A DNA stretch of 64,000 nt from Vibrio cyclitrophicus (GTDB taxonomy: Bacteria > Pseudomonadota > Gammaproteobacteria > Enterobacterales > Vibrionaceae). Below, piece after piece: positions 9,114 through 16,862 of this stretch. Location: positions 2,480,001-2,544,000 of the forward strand of contig CP065366.1 of NCBI GenBank assembly GCA_023206055.1, given 5' to 3'. Each line of letters opens with the position of its first letter. The first letter of the stretch is position 1. Below the pieces are notes generated by a model that searched no databases, had not been told where the DNA came from, and saw nothing but the letters and a program-made list of their open reading frames with translations. The translations under genes were made by a program, and so were the position numbers.

Positions 9114-9203
9114 TTAACTACCAATCGCAATAAAGCCAAATGAAAGAATGATTGTGTAGATAAACACTGTTATTTGTAGGGCATTTTTCAGATTATGGTC
9201 CAT
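9114..9203 (-). CDS. YnhF-like small membrane protein (29 residues)
   Basis: An ATG at 9201-9203, preceded by AGAGGTG, opens a frame of exactly 29 codons ending in TAA. The peptide has a short polar N-terminus (MDHNLKNAL), then one hydrophobic helix with no charged residue to the end. E. coli YnhF is also 29 residues, with the same start pattern (M-x-x-x-LK, then a single membrane helix ending at the C-terminus), so I assign it to that family. The role of YnhF is not known. It lies between the patatin gene and an outer-membrane protein gene. Confidence 0.72.
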   Translation of the reverse strand: MDHNLKNALQITVFIYTIILSFGFIAIGS

Positions 9204-9348
9204 AGACACCTCTGGCTTATTATTAATTTGTCGAGTCTCTATTTAAGTACTATCAGGTGTGTGAAGTATCTTCAAGAATCGTCGAAATTAGTCGCACAAT
9301 ATTGATGTAACCATCACAATTAGTATGTGTATGGATAAGGATATACTC

Positions 9349-9942
9349 ATGAATAACAAAGCAAATATGATGGCACTTATTACGCTTCTCTCCGCTTCAA
9401 ACGCGTATGCTTCGCCGGAGATCATCATTACACCGATGGTGGGTTACACCGGCGGTGGCAGTGTCGAAGACCAGGATGGTAAAACCTATGACATGAAAGG
9501 CTCTGAAAACTACACCTTTGCAATCGAAACACCAGTTGACAAAGGACGTATCGGTTTCTTCTATTCCAATCAGAGTTCTGAATTAGAAACACTCAACCTA
9601 AGCTCCTCCATCCAATACCTGCACTTTCAAAGTAGCATCTACTACCCTGCTTCGCCTGTATTATCGGGTTATCTAGGGCTAGGCCTTGGTGCTTCTTACG
9701 TCGATGTAGATTGGGCAAAAGATAAGTATGGATTCTCAACTTCTATCTTTGGTGGCTTAGAATACAAATTTAGTGACCGATTAGCGTTGAACACACAAGT
9801 ACGTTGGCTGGGTACAGTTGTCGATAACGATACCTCCGGCGTTTGTAACATCCCAAGTAACGGCCAAGAGTGCATCATTCGTTTTGATACCGACTGGATG
9901 AACCAATTCCAAGCCAATGTCGGACTGAGTTTTACTTTCTAA
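9349..9942 (+). CDS. Predicted outer-membrane beta-barrel protein
   Basis: The start at 9349 is chosen because AAGGA lies about 8 nt upstream and it gives a standard signal peptide (MNNKANMMALITLLSASNAYA, cleavage after AYA); an upstream in-frame start lacks this. The mature part (about 175 residues) shows alternating hydrophobic/polar strands with aromatic girdles and ends in a terminal Phe (VGLSFTF), the classic outer-membrane insertion signal. Two Cys (CNIPSNGQEC) near the end may form a disulfide in an extracellular loop. This looks like a small OmpA/OmpW-sized porin-like barrel of unknown ligand. It is transcribed alone. Confidence 0.75.
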   Translation: MNNKANMMALITLLSASNAYASPEIIITPMVGYTGGGSVEDQDGKTYDMKGSENYTFAIETPVDKGRIGFFYSNQSSELETLNLSSSIQYLHFQSSIYYPASPVLSGYLGLGLGASYVDVDWAKDKYGFSTSIFGGLEYKFSDRLALNTQVRWLGTVVDNDTSGVCNIPSNGQECIIRFDTDWMNQFQANVGLSFTF

Positions 9943-9985
9943 TCGGCTCAATGAAGCAAAAAATATAAGATCGGCCCAAATGAAA

Positions 9986-10006
9986 AAACCAGCTAAATGC
10001 TGGTTT
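9986..10006. terminator. Bidirectional terminator
   Basis: An 8-bp stem (aaaccagc / gctggttt) is flanked by an A-run on the left and TTTTATTTC on the right. It sits between two convergent genes (9349-9942 and 10038-10442) and can serve both. Confidence 0.8.
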
Positions 10007-10037
10007 TATTTCATTATTAAAGTGGTTTTAGTTCAGG

Positions 10038-10442
10038 TTAGAACTTATAGGTAACACCTAAAGCGCCGCCCACTTGCAACTCAACACCTTTATACATATC
10101 GAGTTCAGGGTGAACTTGAGCGTAAGCATTCCAACCTTCGTAGAAATTCACTTTCACGCCTAATGGCAAGCGTAAGCCAAAGTCGTCATTCCATTCAGCC
10201 CAAGCACCAGCACCGACGTACCAGCTCAACGGAGCTTCAGTTTCGAACTGACCACGCTTAAAAATGTAATCAAATGCAGCGCCGTCATTGCCAATCGTAG
10301 CACGGTATTTCTGGTCAAATTCCACAACGACACTCAGGTCTTGGTCAATGGCGAGTCCAACTTCCAAAGCTGGAGCTTCAGAAGCTTGAGCAAACGAGGC
10401 TCCGCTGTAGCACATAAGGCCGATCAAGTAACGATGTTTCAT
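10038..10442 (-). CDS. Small secreted or outer-membrane protein, unknown function
   Basis: This 134-residue protein starts with a signal peptide (MKHRYLIGLMCYSGASFAQA). The mature chain of about 114 residues has amphipathic strands rich in Tyr/Trp (WYVGAGAWAEW, GWNAYAQVHPEL) and ends in Phe (GVTYKF), which suggests a short outer-membrane barrel. I do not recognise a named family. Together with the adjacent convergent barrel gene it makes a pair of unrelated envelope genes rather than an operon. Confidence 0.65.
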   Translation of the reverse strand: MKHRYLIGLMCYSGASFAQASEAPALEVGLAIDQDLSVVVEFDQKYRATIGNDGAAFDYIFKRGQFETEAPLSWYVGAGAWAEWNDDFGLRLPLGVKVNFYEGWNAYAQVHPELDMYKGVELQVGGALGVTYKF

Positions 10443-10627
10443 AATATTCTCAGACTGTATTTAAAAAACGGGAGTCTACTGGAATCTCAACGAAAGGTGT
10501 CATCGCTAGGTAAAAGATAAAAGACACGAAAAACCTGAGAACGACCATCACCTGATCGAGCTTAATGGTAACTATTTGACTTAATAGGGATTAGACGCAG
10601 AAGGTGTTTCATAGAGCAGAAAACAAA

Positions 10628-10651
10628 AAAGGAGGCCTGTCGGCCTCCTTT
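10628..10651 (-). terminator. Terminator of ptsG
   Basis: A GC-rich 10-bp stem (aaaggaggcc / ggcctccttt, loop tgtc) is followed on the minus strand by TTTTGTTTTC, 20 bp beyond the ptsG stop. Confidence 0.88.
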
Positions 10652-10671
10652 CAATTTATTGAATCAGTGAA

Positions 10672-12102
10672 TTAACCGTTGTTACGGATCCACTCATCCA
10701 TGTCTGTTTTAAGGTTGTCAGACTTAGTACCGAAGATAGCTTGTACGCCACCAGCAACTACAACAACACCTGCAGCACCTAGTTTCTTCAGTTTGTCTTG
10801 GTCAACAACTGCTGTATCAGCAACTGCTACACGTAGACGAGTAATACAAGCGTCAAGACCAGTGATGTTCGCTTTGCCACCGAATGCAGCAACTAGCTCA
10901 CCAGCAAGCTCTGTACCAGTTGCAACGATTTCGTCTTCTGACTCGTCTTCGCGACCTGGAGTTTTAAGGTCAAGTGCTTTAATCACAGTGCGGAATACGA
11001 TGTAGTAAATTGCAGCGTAAGCAATACCACATACAACCATTAGGCCCATCTTAGACGCGTTGCCAGATAGAACTAGGAAGTCGATTAGACCGTGTGAGAA
11101 AGATGTACCGTGTACAAAACCTAGAGTGTTCGCAAGAACGTATGCAGAACCAGCTAGTAGAGCGTGGATTGCGTACAGTACTGGAGCAACGAATAGGAAA
11201 GAGAATTCGATTGGTTCAGTGATACCCGTTAGGAATGAAGTCAACGCAGCAGAAGCCATGATGCCCATTACTTTAGCGCGGTTTTCAGGCTTAGCTGAGT
11301 GTGCAATCGCGATTGCAGCAGCAGGAAGACCGAACATCTTGAACATGTAACCACCAGCTAGCTGACCGAAGCCATTGCCCGCTGCACGAGATGCGTCATC
11401 AGCAACTAGGTAACAAGTAAGAACACCGTTTTGAGTTTCGCCAGCAGCGTTTACACAAGTACCAGCTTCAAAGAAGAAAGGTACGTTCCAAACGTGGTGA
11501 AGACCAAATGGAATTAGAGAACGCTCAACGATACCGTAGATACCAAACGCCACTTGTGGGTTTTGGTGAGCAGCCCAATCAGAGAACGCAGAGATAGCGC
11601 CGCCAACTGGTGGCCATACTACAGATAGTAGGATTGCTAGACCAATCGCAGAGAAACCTGTGATGATTGGCACAGCACGCTTACCAGCGAAGAAGCCAAG
11701 GTACTCTGGTAGTTGAATACGGAAGAAACGGTTGAATGCCCAAGCAGCAACACCACCGACTAGGATACCACCTAGTACACCAGTATCGATTTTATCAACG
11801 CCCATTACACCAGCCATTACGCCAAGTGTAGCAGTCATGATGCCGTAACCAACGATAGCAGCTAGACCCGCTACACCATCGTTGTTAGTAAAGCCAAGTG
11901 CAACACCTACTGCGAACAGTAGTGCCATTTGACCGAATACTGAACCACCAGCTTGTTCCATTAAGTTTGAAACGATTTCTGGAATGAAAGGAAGATCTGC
12001 TGCACCGACACCTAGCAAAATACCCGCAACTGGTAAAACTGATACTGGAAGCATCAGAGACTTACCAACTTTCTGCAGGCTAGCAAAAAGGTTCTTAAAC
12101 AT
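10672..12102 (-). CDS. ptsG: Glucose-specific PTS enzyme IICB (PtsG)
   Basis: The 476-residue inner-membrane protein takes up glucose and phosphorylates it. The IIC part (about residues 1-390, many membrane helices) carries GITEPIEFSF, with the conserved Glu of the sugar site. The IIB domain follows a linker (LKTPGRED) and holds the phospho-Cys in DACITRLRV. The start MFKNLFASLQKVGKS matches E. coli PtsG and is preceded by AGGAG; the 25 extra upstream codons in frame are untranslated leader. There is no IIA domain, so it must use a separate Crr. It stands alone with a terminator. A ROK-type palindrome about 270 bp upstream suggests Mlc control. Confidence 0.95.
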   Translation of the reverse strand: MFKNLFASLQKVGKSLMLPVSVLPVAGILLGVGAADLPFIPEIVSNLMEQAGGSVFGQMALLFAVGVALGFTNNDGVAGLAAIVGYGIMTATLGVMAGVMGVDKIDTGVLGGILVGGVAAWAFNRFFRIQLPEYLGFFAGKRAVPIITGFSAIGLAILLSVVWPPVGGAISAFSDWAAHQNPQVAFGIYGIVERSLIPFGLHHVWNVPFFFEAGTCVNAAGETQNGVLTCYLVADDASRAAGNGFGQLAGGYMFKMFGLPAAAIAIAHSAKPENRAKVMGIMASAALTSFLTGITEPIEFSFLFVAPVLYAIHALLAGSAYVLANTLGFVHGTSFSHGLIDFLVLSGNASKMGLMVVCGIAYAAIYYIVFRTVIKALDLKTPGREDESEDEIVATGTELAGELVAAFGGKANITGLDACITRLRVAVADTAVVDQDKLKKLGAAGVVVVAGGVQAIFGTKSDNLKTDMDEWIRNNG

Positions 12103-12505
12103 GTTTATGCTCCTGATAAAGATAAAATAATTATATTGGGTTCTAACGGCACACCCCCGTAGCCTATATGTTAGCACCCTGCGAAAATGTAACCATGTAT
12201 TGCATTATATTTTCTGCCGCTAAATATATATTGATGGGGAACTAACTTTCTAGTCACTTACGAAATTTAGTTTCAAAACACGTCTTGGATCACATGTCAA
12301 ATCTAGAAATGCAATGCTTTACAAGCATTTAATTAATTGAAATATATAAGTATTTTTTAAGAGGCTTATTATTTTACTGGGTAAATAAAATAGGTTCGAA
12401 TGTTATTTTTAGTAACAAAATTACAAATGTTATAATTAGCGCTCTCAAGTTCAACATAATTCGTAAACATTAAAAAAAAACGCATTTTTGGTGATCAAAA
12501 ACACA
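12103..12505. other. ptsG upstream region
   Basis: This AT-rich gap of about 400 bp has no gene. It must hold the ptsG promoter and leader. A palindrome at 12369-12388 is listed separately. I see only a half CRP site (TGTGA read on the minus strand near 12292) with no convincing partner. Confidence 0.6.
12369..12388. promoter_or_regulatory. Candidate Mlc/NagC-type operator upstream of ptsG
   Basis: TTATTT (12369-12374) and AAATAA (12383-12388) form perfect inverted arms separated by 8 nt. ROK repressors Mlc and NagC bind AT-rich arms of this kind; the E. coli sites I recall have 9 nt between the arms. It lies about 270 bp before ptsG, and mlc is in the same window. Confidence 0.4.
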
Positions 12506-12529
12506 AAAAGGGAGCTTTTGCTCCCTTTT
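12506..12529 (-). terminator. Terminator at the end of the yceD-to-tatD block
   Basis: A 10-bp stem (aaaagggagc / gctccctttt, loop tttt) is followed on the minus strand by TTTTTGTGTTTTTG, 19 bp after the tatD stop. Confidence 0.88.
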
Positions 12530-12547
12530 ATTTGTTTACTTAGATTT

Positions 12548-13315
12548 TTATCGCAAAAAAAGTTTTTGGTAATTTTTGGTCGTTTGTTCGGCAACCTCTT
12601 TCATCGACACACCTTTTAATTGCGCAATGTAGGCCGCCACTTCGACGACATATGCAGGCTGATTCTGCTTTCCACGATATGGGATGGGTGCCAAGTATGG
12701 AGAATCCGTCTCGATCAGTAACCTGTCTAGCGGTAGGTTTTTAACAACTTCTTTAAGTTCTTTAGCCTGCTTAAAGGTCACAATACCCGAAATTGAGATA
12801 TAGAAACCTAGTTCCATTGCTGCTTCAGCGAACGCTTGATCTTCGGTAAAGCAGTGAATCACACCACCACACTTATCAGCTCCGCCATCACGTAAAATAG
12901 CTAATGTGTCTTCACGTGCGTTACGAGTGTGAATGATCAAAGGTTTATTCAGCTCAACAGCCAACTCAACATGCTGCTTAAATCGTAGCTGTTGTAGCTC
13001 TGCCGTCTCTGGTTGGTAGTGATAATCTAAACCTGTCTCACCAATCGCCACAACCTTAGGGTTGCTCGCGTATTCACGCATTGTCTCTAGGCTGAAATCA
13101 CTTTCAACATCGAGAGGGTGGACGCCACAAGAGGCTTTAACGTTATCAAACGGCGAGATCATCTCGAGCATGTTTTCAAACGAATCTAGTGTCACACCGA
13201 CAGAAAGCAGCTGGTCTACATTCGCTGCCTTCGCCTTGTTCACCACATCTTCTACGCTGGTGTGTAAATCTTGATAATCCAATTTGTCTAAATGACAGTG
13301 GGAATCTACGAACAT
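12548..13315 (-). CDS. ycfH: TatD-family metal-dependent hydrolase (YcfH)
   Basis: The 255-residue TIM-barrel hydrolase has the full set of metal ligands of the TatD DNase family: DSHCHLD at the N-terminus, GETGLDY, HTRNA, HCFT and ETDSPYLAP near residue 205. TatD proteins are Mg-dependent nucleases or deoxyribonucleases. The start at 13315 is preceded by GAGGAAAC and overlaps the holB stop by 10 bp, showing translational coupling; an in-frame extension of nine codons further into holB is unlikely. The tmk-holB-ycfH order is the same as in E. coli. It is the last gene before a strong terminator. Confidence 0.92.
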   Translation of the reverse strand: MFVDSHCHLDKLDYQDLHTSVEDVVNKAKAANVDQLLSVGVTLDSFENMLEMISPFDNVKASCGVHPLDVESDFSLETMREYASNPKVVAIGETGLDYHYQPETAELQQLRFKQHVELAVELNKPLIIHTRNAREDTLAILRDGGADKCGGVIHCFTEDQAFAEAAMELGFYISISGIVTFKQAKELKEVVKNLPLDRLLIETDSPYLAPIPYRGKQNQPAYVVEVAAYIAQLKGVSMKEVAEQTTKNYQKLFLR

Positions 13316-14271
13316 GTTTCCTCGCAAGTGGCTATTAGCCAATTCATTATGAGTAGCTCCGTATTGAGCCCAGGGTGTTGCTTTAACTGCTCAATCAATA
13401 TCAGCAGCTTATTCGATGCTGCGTAAGCATTTTGATAAGACATCACTTCGACCAGTGCTTTCGCGCTAGGAGTCATAGCCTGAGTCGCCAAGTCAAAATG
13501 CAGCTTCTGTACGTCAGACAACAAGTGCCATAGCCAACTCAATTGAATCAAAGGATCTTTGCTAAGCTCTGTCGAGAATTTTAGCATGTCAGGTTGAGTG
13601 CCCTTAATGACATTAACAAAGCCATCGAGCGCTTTGGTCGAAGCTTCAACTCCACCCTGCTCGAACATCGCCTTTGCTTTTAAAGGCGCGTTGTCATTCA
13701 GCGCTAAAATATATTGTGGAACAGCCTTACCAACTTCACCATCTAACCAAGCCGATCCTGCCTCTAACTGTGGGCTTACCACATTAAATTGTTGGCAACG
13801 GCTAATGATAGTTGGCATCAAGCGGTTACTGTTACGAGTAGACAGAATGAAAATGCACTTGCTTGATGGCTCTTCCAGAGTTTTCAGTAATGCATTGGAC
13901 GCCGATTCGTTCATCGCTTCAGCGGGGTTAAGCAAGATAACGCGCAAGCCTCCTAACTGGGAAGATTGTTGAGCCCAGCGGTTACTCGCACGCACCTGGT
14001 CAACGGTAATCGACTTACCTTCTTTCTCAGGTTCAATCACATGGAAATCCGGATGACTCCCCGACTTCATTAATTCGCAGCTGTGGCAAAACCCGCACGA
14101 CTCGCTTTCATAATTCGTGCATATCAAAGCGTCGGTAAGTTGGCTAATCAACGCATCAACGCCTAGCCCTTCCGGTGCATTAACAATCACAGAGTTAGGA
14201 AAACGCTCCGCATCGAGACTTTTTTTCCACTCACTCCATACCGGTGTGAGCCAAGAATACACTTCCGCCAT
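13306..14271 (-). CDS. holB: DNA polymerase III delta-prime subunit (HolB)
   Basis: The 321-residue clamp-loader subunit stays rigid while the gamma/tau ATPases open the sliding clamp. It has the AAA+ fold with a zinc module (four Cys in CTNYESESCGFCHSC, about residues 49-63) and the SRC motif of delta-prime (TIISRCQQF, about residue 160). The P-loop is degenerate (NAPEGLGVDAL), as expected because delta-prime does not hydrolyse ATP. It follows tmk by 6 bp and overlaps ycfH, a tightly coupled trio. Confidence 0.92.
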   Translation of the reverse strand: MAEVYSWLTPVWSEWKKSLDAERFPNSVIVNAPEGLGVDALISQLTDALICTNYESESCGFCHSCELMKSGSHPDFHVIEPEKEGKSITVDQVRASNRWAQQSSQLGGLRVILLNPAEAMNESASNALLKTLEEPSSKCIFILSTRNSNRLMPTIISRCQQFNVVSPQLEAGSAWLDGEVGKAVPQYILALNDNAPLKAKAMFEQGGVEASTKALDGFVNVIKGTQPDMLKFSTELSKDPLIQLSWLWHLLSDVQKLHFDLATQAMTPSAKALVEVMSYQNAYAASNKLLILIEQLKQHPGLNTELLIMNWLIATCEETCS

Positions 14272-14277
14272 GGTTAC

Positions 14278-14910
14278 CTACTGTTTGTCGAGCCAAGCAG
14301 TTAGCGCGACTTTAATATCAGCGGCTACTTGCTCAATTTCTTGCTGCGCGTTAATCACAAGTACAGAATCATCTTGTTTTGCAATTTCTAGATAGCGCTC
14401 ACGCGTACGATCAAAGAATGAGATGTCCATCTTTTCAATTCTATCAAGCTCACCACGGCCTCTAGCACGCTCTAGCCCTACTCTAGGGTCTAGGTCCAAA
14501 TATAGCGTGAGATCGGGTTTAAAACCGCCTAGCGTAGTTTCTTTCAGTGATTCCATCGTAGTGCGTGCGATCTGACGGCCACCACCTTGATAAGCTTGAG
14601 ATGACATATCATGACGATCACCCAACACCCATTTGCCACTGTCTAGTGCAGGCTTAATGACGTTTTCTACTAATTGAACACGCGCTGCGTACATCAGCAG
14701 CAATTCAGTCATGTCTTGAAGCTTCTCGCCTTCGTGCTCTTCTTTAACCAATGAGCGCATCTTTTCAGCTAAGACTGTACCACCCGGCTCACGAGTATTA
14801 ACAATATCCTCAACACCCGATGCTTTTAATGTCTCAACGATGGCATTGATTGCTGTGCTTTTACCAGCGCCTTCAAGGCCTTCAACCACGATAAATTTCG
14901 ACTGATTCAT
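14278..14910 (-). CDS. tmk: Thymidylate kinase
   Basis: The 210-residue cytoplasmic kinase phosphorylates dTMP to dTDP for DNA synthesis. It shows the P-loop GLEGAGKST (residues 10-18), the DR(H) motif at LGDRHDMSSQAYQGGGR with the dTMP-binding Arg, and a LID-type segment (RARGRGELDRIE). Length and motifs are those of bacterial Tmk. Position between mltG and holB matches E. coli. Confidence 0.95.
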   Translation of the reverse strand: MNQSKFIVVEGLEGAGKSTAINAIVETLKASGVEDIVNTREPGGTVLAEKMRSLVKEEHEGEKLQDMTELLLMYAARVQLVENVIKPALDSGKWVLGDRHDMSSQAYQGGGRQIARTTMESLKETTLGGFKPDLTLYLDLDPRVGLERARGRGELDRIEKMDISFFDRTRERYLEIAKQDDSVLVINAQQEIEQVAADIKVALTAWLDKQ

Positions 14911-14920
14911 AATTATTTCT

Positions 14921-15937
14921 TTATCTGTTTTTTCTTAATTGCTTTAAGTAAGCTCGCACTGCACGGTTATGCTCAGTCAAACTCTTTGAAAATACGTGAC
15001 CACCTGTCCCACTCGCAACGAAATACAAGTAGTTGCTCTTCTCTGGATTCAACGCCGCGTTGATAGACGCTTTGCCTGCCATAGCGATAGGGGTCGGTGG
15101 CAAGCCACTCATTGTATAGGTGTTGTACGGCGTTGGCGTGCGTAAGTCTTTTTTACGGATATTGCCATCGTAGCTGTCACCCATGCCGTAGATAACCGTT
15201 GGATCAGTTTGCAGACGCATACGCTTGTTCAAGCGGTTAACGAACACAGAAGAAACACGCTCACGTTCTGACGCAACGGCGGTCTCTTTCTCAATAATAG
15301 ACGCAAGAATTAACGCTTCGTATGGCGATTTAAGAGGAAGCTTATCCGCTCTGTTTTCCCACTCGGCATTCACCACGTTCATTAGATCTCGGTGGGCGCG
15401 CTTCAACAGATCTAAATCCGTTGTGCCATAGGTGTAGTGATACGTTTCTGCTAAGAAAAGACCTTCAAGCTTTTCATTTTCAATACCCAACTTTTCAGCG
15501 ATCTCTGTTTCAGACACACCGTCCAACGTCTGTTGAATGAATTCGTTGTCTTTAAGCTGAACAAGCCACTCATCAAAGCGACTGCCTTCTACGAAAGTAA
15601 TCGTGAATTGATGCTCTTTCCCTTCGACCAGCACTTGTAGCGCTTGCTCGAGGGTTAAACCAGGCTCAAGCAGGAATGTACCCGCTTTTACGTCTACAAG
15701 CTCAGGATGTAACTTACGGATTAATTTCTCGTAAGGAGAAGCCTCAAATAGCCCCTCATTTATCAACTGTGCCAGAACACGATTAAAGCTGCTGCCTGAA
15801 GCAACAGTCACAACTTGTGGTTTTTCTAATTGAATAACTTGTTTCAGGTTACCTTGCGCTTGGTTATAAATGTAGAAACCAGCAGCACCGGCTGCAATTA
15901 GGCACAAGATAATAAAAATAAATAACTTTTTGATCAC
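14921..15937 (-). CDS. mltG: Endolytic murein transglycosylase MltG
   Basis: The 338-residue protein has a single N-terminal membrane anchor (KLFIFIILCLIAAGAAGFYIY) and a periplasmic YceG/MltG domain. The catalytic Glu lies in LASIIEKETA (about residue 217), and the conserved LQTDPTVIYG and TPYNTYTMSGLPPTPI follow. MltG cleaves nascent glycan strands and is thought to set their length. Its start overlaps the pabC stop by 4 bp and its stop lies 10 bp before tmk, so it sits inside a coupled run of genes as in E. coli. Confidence 0.94.
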   Translation of the reverse strand: MIKKLFIFIILCLIAAGAAGFYIYNQAQGNLKQVIQLEKPQVVTVASGSSFNRVLAQLINEGLFEASPYEKLIRKLHPELVDVKAGTFLLEPGLTLEQALQVLVEGKEHQFTITFVEGSRFDEWLVQLKDNEFIQQTLDGVSETEIAEKLGIENEKLEGLFLAETYHYTYGTTDLDLLKRAHRDLMNVVNAEWENRADKLPLKSPYEALILASIIEKETAVASERERVSSVFVNRLNKRMRLQTDPTVIYGMGDSYDGNIRKKDLRTPTPYNTYTMSGLPPTPIAMAGKASINAALNPEKSNYLYFVASGTGGHVFSKSLTEHNRAVRAYLKQLRKNR

Positions 15938-16758
15938 GAGTTTAGTTGTCCTTGAAGGCTACGAGTAACGTTTCCAATGTTAAATTGGGTATCACTTATA
16001 CGGGTAACTGGGGCAACCCCTAAGATGGAGTTGGTCATGAAAACCTCATCAGCTTGCATGAGTTGAGATAAGCAGTAGTCACTAATAGTAACGGAAAGTT
16101 CAGCTTGATTCAGCGCGGTTAACACTTGCTTACGCATAACCCCAGCAACGCCACTTTGCGTCAGTTGAGGAGTGTGAATCGTCTGCCCTTTTCGCCAAAA
16201 CAGATTGGCCATGGTGGTTTCAATCACATTACCTGAAATATCAAGAACCACACCATCAACTTCATTAACTTGATCCATTTCATCTTTCATCAAAATCTGC
16301 TCAAGACGATTATTGTGCTTATGGCCAGCAAGTAGTGGGCTCAAACCTAGCGCTTGATGACAGATACCGAGTTCAACACCGTAGTCTTGCCACGCTGAAT
16401 AATGACTTGGGTAATCAAAGGTACTGATGGTGATTGTCGGCTTGGCGATATTCTTCGTACTGTAGCCACGCCCGCCTGCCCCACGGCTAACGTGCAGTTT
16501 GATCCCTGATTTTTCATTATGAAGATCGTTATCTTGGATATGTTGAAGCGCACTATCGAGCCAAAGGTTAACCACATCCCAATCAAGTGCGGAAATGCGT
16601 AACGCTTTAAGGCAATCATCGACACGACGCTGATGATCGTGAAAATGTTGTATCTCCCCATCACTCACGAGCATTGTCGTAAAACAGCCGTCTCCGTACT
16701 GAAACGAGCGATCCAAAATATCGATAGTTTGCTGGCTTTCTCCATCAACCCAAAACAT
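15934..16758 (-). CDS. pabC: Aminodeoxychorismate lyase (PabC)
   Basis: The 274-residue fold-type IV PLP enzyme releases pyruvate from 4-amino-4-deoxychorismate, giving p-aminobenzoate for folate. The PLP lysine is in AGHKHNNRLEQI (about residue 140) and the early signature DRSFQYGDGCFTT is present. The start MFWVDGE is chosen because GGGGA lies 6 nt upstream; the in-frame ATG four codons earlier has no ribosome binding site. A terminator hairpin lies only about 20 bp upstream of this start, so expression from the fabF side needs read-through or a local promoter. Confidence 0.92.
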   Translation of the reverse strand: MFWVDGESQQTIDILDRSFQYGDGCFTTMLVSDGEIQHFHDHQRRVDDCLKALRISALDWDVVNLWLDSALQHIQDNDLHNEKSGIKLHVSRGAGGRGYSTKNIAKPTITISTFDYPSHYSAWQDYGVELGICHQALGLSPLLAGHKHNNRLEQILMKDEMDQVNEVDGVVLDISGNVIETTMANLFWRKGQTIHTPQLTQSGVAGVMRKQVLTALNQAELSVTISDYCLSQLMQADEVFMTNSILGVAPVTRISDTQFNIGNVTRSLQGQLNS

Positions 16759-16777
16759 GTTTTTCCCCATAAAAAGA

Positions 16778-16809
16778 AACGGCTCAATGCTAAAGCATCA
16801 AGCCGTTTA
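16778..16809 (-). terminator. Terminator between fabF and pabC
   Basis: An 8-bp stem (aaacggct / agccgttt) encloses a second stem (atgc / gcat), and TTTCTTTTTA follows on the minus strand. It ends fab transcription and sits just before the pabC ribosome binding site. Confidence 0.82.
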
Positions 16810-16862
16810 AAAACAAGTCTAATTGTGACTATCTACGAGTGTTTACGTCTTTAATAAGATGA

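Noticed and set aside
10679..11350. Frames opposite ptsG
   Set aside because: Shadow frames of a highly biased membrane-protein gene; no domain and no ribosome binding site.
12103..12177. 25-codon N-terminal extension of PtsG
   Set aside because: No ribosome binding site and no match to PtsG proteins; the start at 12102 has AGGAG.
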